Position numbers and translations under genes: made by a program. The notes under the pieces are model-generated. The model saw only the letters and a program-made list of their open reading frames with translations, was not told the DNA's origin and ran no database searches. 26,924 bases of DNA from Bacillota bacterium (GTDB taxonomy: Bacteria; Bacillota; Negativicutes; Sporomusales; Sporomusaceae), in assembly GCA_023443285.1 (NCBI GenBank), contig JAEZVB010000104.1, positions 1 through 26,924 of the forward strand, in the 5' to 3' direction. Of this stretch, positions 1-6,314 are shown one piece after another (the stretch's first letter is position 1; every line of letters starts with the position of its first letter).

Positions 1-1
1 G

Positions 2-55
2 CCGCAGATGCAGCAACAGCTATGTACGCCGCAGATGCAGCAACAACTATGCACA
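2..55 (+). repeat. Two in-frame 27-bp direct repeats
   Basis: The unit beginning ccgcagatgcagcaaca occupies 2-28 and 29-55 with three differences, and encodes PQMQQQLCT twice. More copies may lie to the left of the window. The repeat sits in the linker before the carrier domain. Confidence 0.85.
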
Positions 56-418
56 CCAGAGCAGTTGGCAGCTCAGCAGCAAATGATGATGCAGCCACAG
101 ATGCCACAACAAGGCGGTTTGTTGAGAGGCTTGCAATATGCAGCAGCACCGGTAGAAAATCCTGTAGTAGTAGATATTAACAAACCTAAATTAGGGGAAA
201 AAGTAAATTCTCCGGAAAAGGCGTTAGCGATTGTTTTGCAGAGCATCGTTGGCCGGCCGGTTGGTGATTCTGAAAATTTCTTTGCAATAGGTTTAACATC
301 AATCAACGTTATGCAAATGATTACACGGTGTGGGGAACAAGGTTATCAGGTTACAATGCAAGATGTAATAAGTAATCCGACGATAACAGAATTGGCTAAG
401 AGATTGGCGGCAGAGTAA
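2..418 (+). CDS. Peptidyl/acyl carrier domain at the C terminus of an NRPS-like protein (5' end outside window)
   Basis: The reading frame is open from the left edge, so only the C-terminal part is seen; an internal ATG lies at 8. Numbering from that ATG, residues 1-40 are very rich in Gln and Met and begin with a repeated PQMQQQLCT unit. Residues about 60-136 form a carrier domain: the motif FFAIGLTSINVMQM has Ser98 where the family attaches 4'-phosphopantetheine, and the final helix ends TITELAKRLAAE. In the family this arm carries the acyl or aminoacyl intermediate. The condensation-domain gene starts 29 bp downstream and an Sfp-type activating enzyme lies 2.4 kb away, so the three probably work together. 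What precedes the carrier (for example an adenylation domain) cannot be seen. Confidence 0.85.
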   Translation, partial: PQMQQQLCTPQMQQQLCTPEQLAAQQQMMMQPQMPQQGGLLRGLQYAAAPVENPVVVDINKPKLGEKVNSPEKALAIVLQSIVGRPVGDSENFFAIGLTSINVMQMITRCGEQGYQVTMQDVISNPTITELAKRLAAE

Positions 419-447
419 TATATAAGAAGAAGGCAGGTTGACGGTGT

Positions 448-2526
448 ATGATAAATCCGTATCTATTTTTGATGTATCAAAATATTATGCGTAGTCGGAT
501 GATGGGGCAGCCCGTTTTTTATGGAGTTCCTTATGCAATGCCCAATTATCCCTATGCAAATCCACATGCATTTCAGCAGCCGCCACGCTCAGCCCTGCCG
601 ACGAATTATCCGCCGATGGTGTCGGAAAAAAAGCAACCGCCAATACCAACAAATCCATTATTGGCGGAAGTATCTAAGTTTACGGCTAAGAATTTGGATG
701 CTGCTGCTTTGGATAAGATAACTGAATTATATGGCCTCAATGTTCAGGATATTTATGAACTGAGTCCTGGGCAACAATGGATGTTTGATGAGGCGCAAGT
801 TGTAACTTCGACATTTTTTATTCAAGCACTGCTGAAAATCGTTGGAAAGATTAATGTAGCAGCTTTTAGGCAAAATTTAGATAAGGTTGTCAATAAACAT
901 GATGGTTTGCGTACCGCTTTTGTACATACCGGTTTAGCCAAGCCGTACCAAGTAGTGTTAAAATCGCGTCAGGCAGAATTGTTATTGCGTGATTTTTCAC
1001 AGCAGGATGAATCTGAAATTGATGATTTACTGGAACAGCAAATGTTGGCTGACCGACGTCGCGGATTTGATTTAGAACGTGATGTATTAATTAGAATTGC
1101 AATTTACAAATTGGATGAAGCGACGTCGGCCATATTAATTTCCCTGCCGCATATTACATTTGATGGTGTAAGCTCAATGATTCTTTTCAAAGACTTATTT
1201 GTTGACTATGCTTTTAATGAATCAGGAAAAGCGATCGAAGAAATTGCTGCCGGTAGATATACAAATTATATGGATTGGCTGGCAACGGTTGACAAGGATC
1301 AAGAAAAGAAGTATTGGGTTGAGTTATTAACGGATTTACCAGCGTTTCGACCGATTCCTGGTCATCGGCCATGTGCGCTGGAATTTGTGAAAGCCAGTTC
1401 GGCGGTGGTGCTTGATGAAACAATTACCCCCAAATTGCTGGCTGTACAAGCCCGATCGAAAGCCACGTTGAACAATGTCATTCAAGCTGCGTGGGGTGTA
1501 ATGTTACAGAGAATTTACCAAATTGAAGATATTACAATTGGTGCGATTTCGTCGGGGCGGGAAGGTGCGGTCGAAAATATAAACCATATATTAGGCGGTA
1601 TGGTAAATGCGATTCCGGTAAGAATTAAAGCGGCTCCGTTCACCTTATTTACCGATTTAGTCAGCCAAGTACGCAAACAATTTTTTGAGTCAATGGAGAA
1701 GGCACACTGTTCACCAAATGAAATCAAAAAATGGTTGGGACGTGAAATGCCGCTATTTGACCATCTACTTAATTTTCATAATTTTGCGGGAGCGGCTGAT
1801 ATGCGAAAAATGCCTGATCTACCGGGTATATCCTTAGTTGGAGCAGACGGCTTTGATTATTTGGCTTCCGATTTATGTGTATATTTATCAACAACAAAAA
1901 ATAAGTTGCAGGCAAATTTTGTGTATAACGCGAATACCTTTTCTACTGGAAAAATTAAATTATTACAGAATAATTTTGTAAGCGTAATTGAACAGATTTG
2001 TGATAATCCGGACATGCCAATCAGTCATATAAAGACCGATTCAATGGAAGCATTTAGTAAGATTGAAAAAAATGAAGAATTTGAACGTCTGCAAGTTGTT
2101 GGCAAATTAAAAGAAATGAAGTTGTTTGCCGGATTAACGGATGAAGCTATTAAAAGTATCTTACAAATGGCTAAGGTGAGAAGCTATACGGCTGATGACC
2201 GCATTGTCAAACTTGATAGCAAACCGCAGCAGTTTATGATTATTATAAACGGTTTTGCGGAACTATCGGTTAAATCGTTAGAAGGCTGGCTGAATCCTGT
2301 AAAGATACTCAAAGCTGGCGATACGGTTGGCCTTGACGCAATCATTAACGAAGAAACGAGTTTTTGGGAAGTTACAGCATTTTCAGACAATGTTGAAGTA
2401 TTAGTGTTAGATCGATTTACTATGCTGAAATTACTGAGCGAATATGCTGTGTTGAGAATTAATTTATTTAGTTTAGTACATGAACAGTTAAAAACAGCTA
2501 CCAGTTTGTGGGTGAATGCAGAATAA
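448..2526 (+). CDS. NRPS condensation domain fused to a C-terminal cyclic-nucleotide-binding-like domain
   Basis: This 692-residue protein has three parts. Residues 1-70 are low complexity, rich in Pro, Tyr, Met and Asn. Residues about 100-530 are a condensation (C) domain: the C1-like LSPGQQWMFDEAQ (105-117), the C2-like HDGLRTAF (151-158), and PHITFDG (234-240), a variant of HHxxxDG that keeps the second, catalytic His (H235) and the Asp (D239). Residues about 553-690 look like a CRP-type cNMP beta-roll, with LFAGLTDEAIKS at the start, GFAELSVKS and a GDTVGLDA turn. The phosphate-cassette Glu is Asp and its Arg is missing, so binding of ordinary cAMP is doubtful. No helix-turn-helix follows. 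C domains join carrier-bound acyl or aminoacyl groups; the upstream carrier is the likely partner. An AAGAAGGCAGG ribosome site precedes the ATG. I know of no standard C-cNMP fusion. Confidence 0.85.
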   Translation: MINPYLFLMYQNIMRSRMMGQPVFYGVPYAMPNYPYANPHAFQQPPRSALPTNYPPMVSEKKQPPIPTNPLLAEVSKFTAKNLDAAALDKITELYGLNVQDIYELSPGQQWMFDEAQVVTSTFFIQALLKIVGKINVAAFRQNLDKVVNKHDGLRTAFVHTGLAKPYQVVLKSRQAELLLRDFSQQDESEIDDLLEQQMLADRRRGFDLERDVLIRIAIYKLDEATSAILISLPHITFDGVSSMILFKDLFVDYAFNESGKAIEEIAAGRYTNYMDWLATVDKDQEKKYWVELLTDLPAFRPIPGHRPCALEFVKASSAVVLDETITPKLLAVQARSKATLNNVIQAAWGVMLQRIYQIEDITIGAISSGREGAVENINHILGGMVNAIPVRIKAAPFTLFTDLVSQVRKQFFESMEKAHCSPNEIKKWLGREMPLFDHLLNFHNFAGAADMRKMPDLPGISLVGADGFDYLASDLCVYLSTTKNKLQANFVYNANTFSTGKIKLLQNNFVSVIEQICDNPDMPISHIKTDSMEAFSKIEKNEEFERLQVVGKLKEMKLFAGLTDEAIKSILQMAKVRSYTADDRIVKLDSKPQQFMIIINGFAELSVKSLEGWLNPVKILKAGDTVGLDAIINEETSFWEVTAFSDNVEVLVLDRFTMLKLLSEYAVLRINLFSLVHEQLKTATSLWVNAE

Positions 2527-2536
2527 ATGGAGACTT

Positions 2537-2568
2537 AATTCAGATGGCGTTTTAACGCCACCTGAATT
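2537..2568 (+). other. Hairpin after the C-cNMP gene
   Basis: AATTCAG/CTGAATT and TGGCGTT/AACGCCA arms pair around one mismatch, 11 bp after the stop codon. There is no T tract after it, so it may stabilise the 3' end or be a weak terminator. Confidence 0.5.
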
Positions 2569-2581
2569 CTAGTCGAAATTA

Positions 2582-2810
2582 TCCAGGGACTTAGCAGCTC
2601 TTACTCCCGCTTGTATAAGTGAGCCTTGGGTTCGGAGACCCTTAGTGCGAACTTATTTCGAATTTTACAACCTGTTCCCTAGCCGTCAAGGACAGGGATT
2701 ACAGGTTGTTAATGAGATGTAGCGGGAGTCTTAGAGCGGGTTAGTCATCGGGCAAATCTTAGCAACTAGAGGAGAATATAGGCACTCAATTTTTGAGTGC
2801 CTATATTTCG
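2582..2810 (+). ncRNA. Candidate structured RNA of unknown family (three-way junction plus 3' hairpin)
   Basis: The gap between the C-cNMP gene and the phosphopantetheinyl transferase folds well by eye. P1 pairs 2597-2611 (GCTCT, ACTCCCGCT) with 2721-2737 (AGCGGGAGT, AGAGC), 14 bp. Inside it, P2 pairs ATAAGT 2615-2620 with ACTTAT 2651-2656 and is capped by GGGT/ACCC around TCGGAG. P3 pairs ACAACCTGT 2667-2675 with ACAGGTTGT 2701-2709, extended by TCCCT/AGGGA. GACT/AGTC may close the base. A 15-bp hairpin ends the region. It could be a free small RNA or a 5' leader of the downstream gene. I found no conserved sequence of TPP, cobalamin, SAM, T-box, 6S, tmRNA or RNase P RNA. Confidence 0.5.
2775..2807 (+). 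terminator. 15-bp perfect hairpin before the phosphopantetheinyl transferase gene
   Basis: AATATAGGCACTCAA (2775-2789) pairs exactly with 2793-2807 around a TTT loop. Only a short T-rich end (ATATTTCG) follows, so termination would be inefficient. It ends 18 bp before the next start codon and could act as an attenuator. Confidence 0.5.
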
Positions 2811-2825
2811 TGGTGATTAGTTAAA

Positions 2826-3485
2826 ATGGATAAAGTGGAAATTTATGCGATGTCTATCGCTGCGGTATTGAATAAACCAGTGGACGATCTGCTGCCTCTG
2901 TTTACACAGGATCGTCAAGAGGAAATTTTAAGATTCCGATTTAACGCTGATCGTAATCGGACGGCCTATGGTGAGTTGCTGGCAAGACATCTATTAGCGG
3001 GAAGAACCGGTGTGGCTATAGAAAATATTTCATTTGGTCGCGATACACTTGGCAAACCGTTTTGCAGGCAGAGTGAGTTTTACTTCAACATTTCACATAG
3101 TGGTAAATGGGTTGTGTGCAGCATTGGCAAGGTTTTAAATGGCGTCGATGTTGAAACTTCTCAGGAAATCGATATGGCCATTGCTAAAGAATATTTTTTA
3201 GTCAATGAATATAACTATCTGCTGACGATGCCGGAAGAGGAACGGAATGCTACGTTGCTGAAATTATGGACAATCAAAGAAAGCTATTTAAAATATACCG
3301 GTGAGGGATTAAGCGGGGGATTGGCTTGTATTGATTGTCTGGCTTTATTGCGGGGCGGCGATAAGGTAGCTGCTAAAAATTTTGTCTTGCCAGACGAGGC
3401 TGTTATCGGTATTTGCACATTAAAGGAGAGATTACCCAGCAAAATTGAATTTTTAGCCCCAATATCCTTTCCACAAAAGGGTTAG
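2826..3485 (+). CDS. 4'-phosphopantetheinyl transferase, Sfp family
   Basis: The 219-residue protein is close to the 224 residues of Bacillus Sfp. It would move the phosphopantetheine arm of coenzyme A to the Ser of carrier domains, activating the NRPS-like proteins upstream. Key residues lie where Sfp has them: NISHSGKW (88-95), NGVDVE with D108 and E110, and LWTIKESYLKYTGEGL (147-162) with E152; D108, E110 and E152 match the metal-binding triad. A GGTGAT ribosome site at 2812-2817 supports this start. The gene follows the folded RNA region and a 15-bp hairpin, so its expression may be controlled in the leader. Its stop codon overlaps a minus-strand gene remnant. The family is clear; the exact carrier partner is inferred from position. 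Confidence 0.92.
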   Translation: MDKVEIYAMSIAAVLNKPVDDLLPLFTQDRQEEILRFRFNADRNRTAYGELLARHLLAGRTGVAIENISFGRDTLGKPFCRQSEFYFNISHSGKWVVCSIGKVLNGVDVETSQEIDMAIAKEYFLVNEYNYLLTMPEEERNATLLKLWTIKESYLKYTGEGLSGGLACIDCLALLRGGDKVAAKNFVLPDEAVIGICTLKERLPSKIEFLAPISFPQKG

Positions 3486-3780
3486 TCAGCAGATGACTTT
3501 TTAACAAAAAGATAAATCTCTTTATCATTATCTTGCAGTTGTGGGATTCCAGTTTCACTATCCATTACTTATGACAACATCAAATTTATCTTTAATATAA
3601 CTTTCACAAAAGGTATGCAGACCAGAAGCAATTCCTTTTCCAATGGCTTGTTCAGTAACGCCGATGGATGTTAGAATTACCATTTTTTTATCTTTAAAAG
3701 GCTCTAAAATCTCCGCTAAGTTGGTTCAGGATGATTACAAAGCAGGCAAAATCTTTTTTCATTTTTTCTGAAAAGCGTTT
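3482..3780 (-). pseudogene. Broken minus-strand gene remnant, family not identified
   Basis: Coding-like sequence can be read on the minus strand only by changing frame. From high to low coordinate the pieces are KRFSEKMKKDFACFVIIL (about 3777-3730), then a segment starting NLAEILEPFKDKKMVILTSI and running to DKFDVVISNG with a stop at 3558-3560, then, after a frame change near 3563, MDSETGIPQLQDNDKEIY ending with TAA at 3482-3484. The middle piece has alternating strand and helix character and might come from a Rossmann or flavodoxin-like fold, but I do not recognise it. No intact start or frame remains, and the end overlaps the phosphopantetheinyl transferase stop. Confidence 0.5.
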
Positions 3781-3965
3781 GTGCATGTATCAACGTTGGA
3801 TGTTGCCACCGGAAATATTGAAGATCGAGCGTTTGCGCTCTATACCGAAGCTGATATTTCCATCGGTCAGGAATCGGTCAGGAACGGGAAAACTATTATG
3901 TTAAAACAAAGTTGCTGGCAGAACTGGAAATCGAAAAGGCCAGAAGCGAAGGTCTGCACAGATAA
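3771..3965 (+). pseudogene. Remnant of an NRPS-type thioester reductase (extended SDR) domain
   Basis: The frame reads KAFVHVSTLDVATGN and on to EADISIGQE. If one copy of the 11-bp tandem duplication at 3862-3883 is removed, it continues RENYYVKTKLLAELEIEKAR to a TAA at 3963-3965. HVST, a GQ-E-NYYVKTK segment with the YxxxK catalytic pair, and AELEIEKARSEGL are typical of the terminal reductase domains of NRPS and carboxylate reductases, which release the product as an aldehyde or alcohol using NADPH. Only about 60 residues remain of a domain of roughly 370; the N-terminal nucleotide-binding part and everything before it are gone. A 109-codon frame starting at 3781 spans the break but is an artefact of the duplication. 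Confidence 0.7.
3862..3883 (+). repeat. 11-bp tandem duplication that breaks the reductase frame
   Basis: ATCGGTCAGGA occurs at 3862-3872 and again at 3873-3883. Eleven bases is not a multiple of three. Removing one copy rejoins the two halves of a reductase-like reading frame. Confidence 0.85.
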
Positions 3966-3995
3966 AACCGATGCTTTGTTAGAAAACGTAAGCTT

Positions 3996-4417
3996 CCAGT
4001 GGAGCAAACCCGAGCTAGCGGTTTTCAATGAATTCATAGCAAAAGCCTTAAACGAGCCAGATGGAAATGAAACTATATGCACCAGGCGAAATGCTGCAGT
4101 GGGAAGGTGAGCCGTGCACGAAAATTGCGATGATAGCAGCAGGCTTTATGGAGGTAAGTGCGAAAAATTACAAGGGCTGGGAGCAAACCGCAGGGATATA
4201 TAAATCGGGTGAAGCCATTGGTTTTGAATCCCTTGCGGGAAGAAATATAGCCTATCGAAGCTTGGAGGCACTAATTGACGATGTACTGGTTTTTGAGGTA
4301 GATGGCAAGCAAATGCAAGCATATATGAAAAAATATCCGATGGTAGGCTTTGCGATGCTGGAGGTAATGCAAGAACGGCTGCATCGCGTAGAACGATTGT
4401 GGATTAATATTGAGTAG
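3996..4417 (+). pseudogene. Frameshifted cyclic-nucleotide-binding-like domain, paralogue of the end of the C-cNMP protein
   Basis: From ATG 4061 a 118-codon frame gives KLYAPGEMLQWEGEPCTKI, GFMEVSAKNYKGW, then GFESLAGRNIAYRS, and ends RLHRVERLWINIE. This matches the last 130 residues of the C-cNMP protein (GFAELSVKSLEGW, ending LWVNAE). The first helix of the domain (LAVFNEFIAKALNE) is in a different frame just upstream, so a frameshift lies near 4050-4060 and 4061 is probably not a natural start; there is no ribosome site there. Unlike its paralogue it keeps a Glu and an Arg in the region of the phosphate cassette. It follows the reductase remnant directly, so the ancestral gene may have been reductase-cNMP. 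A short expressed domain cannot be excluded. Confidence 0.7.
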
Positions 4418-4431
4418 CATTATGAACTATG

Positions 4432-4477
4432 CATAGAGTGACCCCTAAGGTCTTCAGACCTTAGGGGTCACTCTATG
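4432..4477. terminator. 21-bp perfect inverted repeat
   Basis: 4432-4452 pairs with 4457-4477 without a mismatch around a TTCA loop; the stem contains GACCCCTAAGGTC. No T tract follows on either strand. It closes the degenerate region before the redox operon and probably stops or stabilises transcripts. Confidence 0.6.
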
Positions 4478-4493
4478 TCAATAAAATACGCTT

Positions 4494-4534
4494 AGTATAC
4501 AAAATGATACTATAATACAAATAAGTGCGTACTT
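4494..4534 (+). promoter_or_regulatory. Promoter -10 with flanking inverted repeats, upstream of the redox operon
   Basis: TATAAT lies at 4511-4516; no good -35 is seen. AGTAT (4494-4498) and ATACT (4507-4511) form an inverted repeat touching the -10, and AAGT-GCGT-ACTT (4523-4534) sits at the expected start of transcription. This looks like a repressor-controlled promoter, perhaps HxlR/MarR-type, but no such regulator is in the window. Confidence 0.45.
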
Positions 4535-4620
4535 GTGAAATTGAGCCTTAATGATTATTATTATATCGGGAATAGCGACTCCGAGAAACCTAAATACTTA
4601 AGTAAGGGAGGAATTAATAA

Positions 4621-5169
4621 ATGTCAAAAAATATACTTGTTTTGACAGGCAGCCCTAGAAAAGGTGGTAATACCGATAAATTAGCAACTGCATTTATTGC
4701 CGGAGCCCAGCAGGCGGGACACACGACTGTAACATATTCTACTGCAGATAAAAAGATTAAGGGATGTATTGATTGTAAGAACTGTTTCAAAAAAGGAACT
4801 GCTTGTTCTATGCTTGACGATTTTAACGAATTAGCTCCTCTTTTGGAGCAAGCCGATATGGTTGTGTTTGCAACCCCCATGTACTGGTTTTCATTTCCGG
4901 CACAATTAAAAGCGGCAATTGACAAGTTTTATGCTTATTTAATCTCCCAAAAGACATGGAAGATAAAAGAATGCGCGCTGCTGGTCAGCGGAGGTGTTGA
5001 TGATGAAACAAAGTTCGAGGGCATTGTAAAGTCCTATAAAATAATTGCTGAATTCTTGAATTGGCAGGATCGCGGCATAGTTATTGTACTAGGTCTACAT
5101 GATAAAGATGATGTCCTGAAGACTGACGGACTCAAGAAAGCGGAAGTGCTAGGGAAGAGTATACTCTGA
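4621..5169 (+). CDS. Flavodoxin-fold NAD(P)H:FMN oxidoreductase with a Cys cluster (iron-sulfur flavoprotein-like)
   Basis: The 182-residue protein begins NILVLTGSPRKGGNTDKLA, the FMN phosphate loop of the NADPH-dependent FMN reductase family. CIDCKNCFKKGTAC (about 50-63) supplies four Cys in the spacing that holds a 4Fe-4S cluster in archaeal and clostridial iron-sulfur flavoproteins; ATPMYWFSFPAQLKAAIDK is the usual flavin-contact strand and helix. A soluble electron-transfer flavoprotein or reductase is expected. An AGGGAGGA site precedes the ATG. It is first in a likely operon with a tautomerase (52 bp on) and a nitroreductase, a combination common in detoxification of electrophiles or nitro compounds. 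The physiological substrate is unknown. Confidence 0.85.
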   Translation: MSKNILVLTGSPRKGGNTDKLATAFIAGAQQAGHTTVTYSTADKKIKGCIDCKNCFKKGTACSMLDDFNELAPLLEQADMVVFATPMYWFSFPAQLKAAIDKFYAYLISQKTWKIKECALLVSGGVDDETKFEGIVKSYKIIAEFLNWQDRGIVIVLGLHDKDDVLKTDGLKKAEVLGKSIL

Positions 5170-5221
5170 TTGCTGACGATGGCATAATATTAAAATCAAT
5201 AAAAAATTGGGAGTGAAAAAA

Positions 5222-5407
5222 ATGCCGGTAATTACAATTGAAGCAGCTAAGTTAAGTAAAGATCAGAAGCGTGAATTAGTAACGTTGCTAACTAAAGCTG
5301 CCAGTAGTATTATGAATGTTCCCGAGCAGGCCTATGTTGTCATTGTCAAGGAAAATAGCCCCGACAATATCGGGGTCGGAGGAATGTTACTATCTGAAAG
5401 AAAATAG
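5222..5407 (+). CDS. 4-oxalocrotonate tautomerase family protein
   Basis: This 61-residue protein starts MPVITIEAAKLSKDQKRELV. The Pro just after the start Met is the catalytic base of this family once Met is removed, so ATG 5222 is preferred over an in-frame TTG at 5207; a GGGAGTG ribosome site fits it. The PEQAYVVIVKENSPDNIGVGG segment is the family's second conserved block, and the length is typical of the small hexameric enzymes. The family shifts double bonds in keto-enol substrates. It lies between the reductase and the nitroreductase with short gaps, so one transcript is likely. The real substrate cannot be read from the sequence. Confidence 0.88.
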   Translation: MPVITIEAAKLSKDQKRELVTLLTKAASSIMNVPEQAYVVIVKENSPDNIGVGGMLLSERK

Positions 5408-5421
5408 GGAGAGATTGTACC

Positions 5422-5928
5422 GTGAATGTATATGAAGGAATACAACTGAGAAGAAGCATCAGGCAATATGAGAAGAAACCTATCGAAAAAGAAAACATAG
5501 AAAAGCTATTAAGAGCTGCGATGCAGGCACCCTCGGCGGCCAATCAGCAACCCTGGGAATTTTTGGTTGTTGAAAATCCGGAAACCTTGCAAAAGCTTTC
5601 AAATGCCCATACCTATGCAACACCAATGAAAAACGGTGCGCTTGGTATTATTGTCCTCGCTAAAGAAGAAGGTTTGCTGGTTCCCCAGTATTGGCAGCAA
5701 GACCTGGCGGCTGCAACGCAAAATATTTTACTTGCAGCCGTAGAGCTTGGTCTGGGTGCAGTCTGGATGGGGGTTGCGCCGGAGGAAGACAGAATGGCTT
5801 ACGTTAAGGATCTATTGCAACTACCTCAGGGTGTAAAAGCCTTTGCCATGGTGGCGCTTGGCTATTCTTCAGACAATAAATTTACAGATAGATTTGATAC
5901 AAGTAGAATTCATTATGAGAAATATTGA
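5422..5928 (+). CDS. Nitroreductase family protein
   Basis: The protein has 168 residues and starts at GTG, 14 bp after the tautomerase stop, with AGGGAGAG upstream. RRSIRQYEKKPIEKENIEKL is the N-terminal FMN phosphate-binding block, and MQAPSAANQQPWEFLVVE is the second conserved motif. The central AAATQNILLAAVELGLGAVW helix and the closing FAMVALGYSS complete the fold. Such enzymes are FMN-dependent homodimers that reduce nitroaromatics, quinones or enones with NAD(P)H. It is the last gene of the redox operon and a terminator lies about 110 bp downstream. Confidence 0.92.
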   Translation: MNVYEGIQLRRSIRQYEKKPIEKENIEKLLRAAMQAPSAANQQPWEFLVVENPETLQKLSNAHTYATPMKNGALGIIVLAKEEGLLVPQYWQQDLAAATQNILLAAVELGLGAVWMGVAPEEDRMAYVKDLLQLPQGVKAFAMVALGYSSDNKFTDRFDTSRIHYEKY

Positions 5929-5980
5929 TGGCAACACGCCATGGTGGATGGGATTTTAAAAAATTGCATTACGTAAATTA

Positions 5981-6009
5981 TTGAAAAATTGAAAATTATG
6001 TTTTATAAT
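5981..6009 (+). promoter_or_regulatory. Sigma-A promoter for the transporter operon
   Basis: TTGAAA (5981-5986) and TATAAT (6004-6009) are separated by exactly 17 bp. Transcription would start near 6016, upstream of the terminator-like hairpin at 6038-6069. Confidence 0.7.
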
Positions 6010-6037
6010 AAAATATACATAAAATAGCCTCAAAAAT

Positions 6038-6069
6038 GAGACTTCCATAGGGGAAGTCTCTATTTTTTT
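6038..6069 (+). terminator. Intrinsic terminator lying between promoter and transporter operon
   Basis: GAGACTTCC (6038-6046) pairs with GGAAGTCTC (6052-6060), followed by TATTTTTTT. It ends the redox operon. Because it also lies downstream of the promoter at 5981-6009, it may attenuate the next operon. Confidence 0.85.
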
Positions 6070-6088
6070 AGGAAAGGAGGGTAAAAGC

Positions 6089-6286
6089 ATGTCTGCATTA
6101 AAAATAGTGTTAACCTTGGTTCCTTTTATCTGGATCGTCGGTATGATTCCATTTGTGAACAGGATTTATCCTATGGTTTTAGGACTGCCGTTTTTAGCGT
6201 TTTGGTTAGTAGCTGGCATTTTTGTTGCTTTTGGGTGTTTGAAAATAATATACAAAATTGATTCAAAAAGCGACAGTGATATTTAA
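6089..6286 (+). CDS. Small DUF3311-type membrane protein, partner of the symporter
   Basis: The 65-residue protein has two membrane helices, about 5-22 and 30-55, with PFVNRIYPMVLGLPFLAFW between and into the second. This NR-P-VLG-PF pattern is that of the DUF3311 family, whose genes usually stand just before a sodium:solute symporter, as here (28-bp gap). A GGAGG site at 6076-6080 fits the ATG. The likely role is a small accessory subunit or assembly factor of the transporter; its molecular job is not established. Confidence 0.8.
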   Translation: MSALKIVLTLVPFIWIVGMIPFVNRIYPMVLGLPFLAFWLVAGIFVAFGCLKIIYKIDSKSDSDI

Positions 6287-6314
6287 CGTATGAATGCATA
6301 GGGGGTAAAGAAAT

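Noticed and set aside
2628..2641. GGGTTCGGAGACCC as the T arm of a tRNA
   Set aside because: No acceptor, D or anticodon arms can be formed around it and the loop lacks the TTCGANNC pattern.
2582..2810. Folded region as T-box, TPP, cobalamin, c-di-GMP or 6S RNA
   Set aside because: None of the conserved sequence blocks of these families was found; kept only as an unassigned RNA.
3781..4110. 109-codon plus-strand frame as an intact gene
   Set aside because: It joins a reductase fragment, an out-of-frame stretch and part of a cNMP domain; the frame is kept only because of an 11-bp duplication.
5207..5221. TTG start adding five residues to the tautomerase
   Set aside because: The catalytic Pro must follow the initiator Met, which requires the ATG at 5222.
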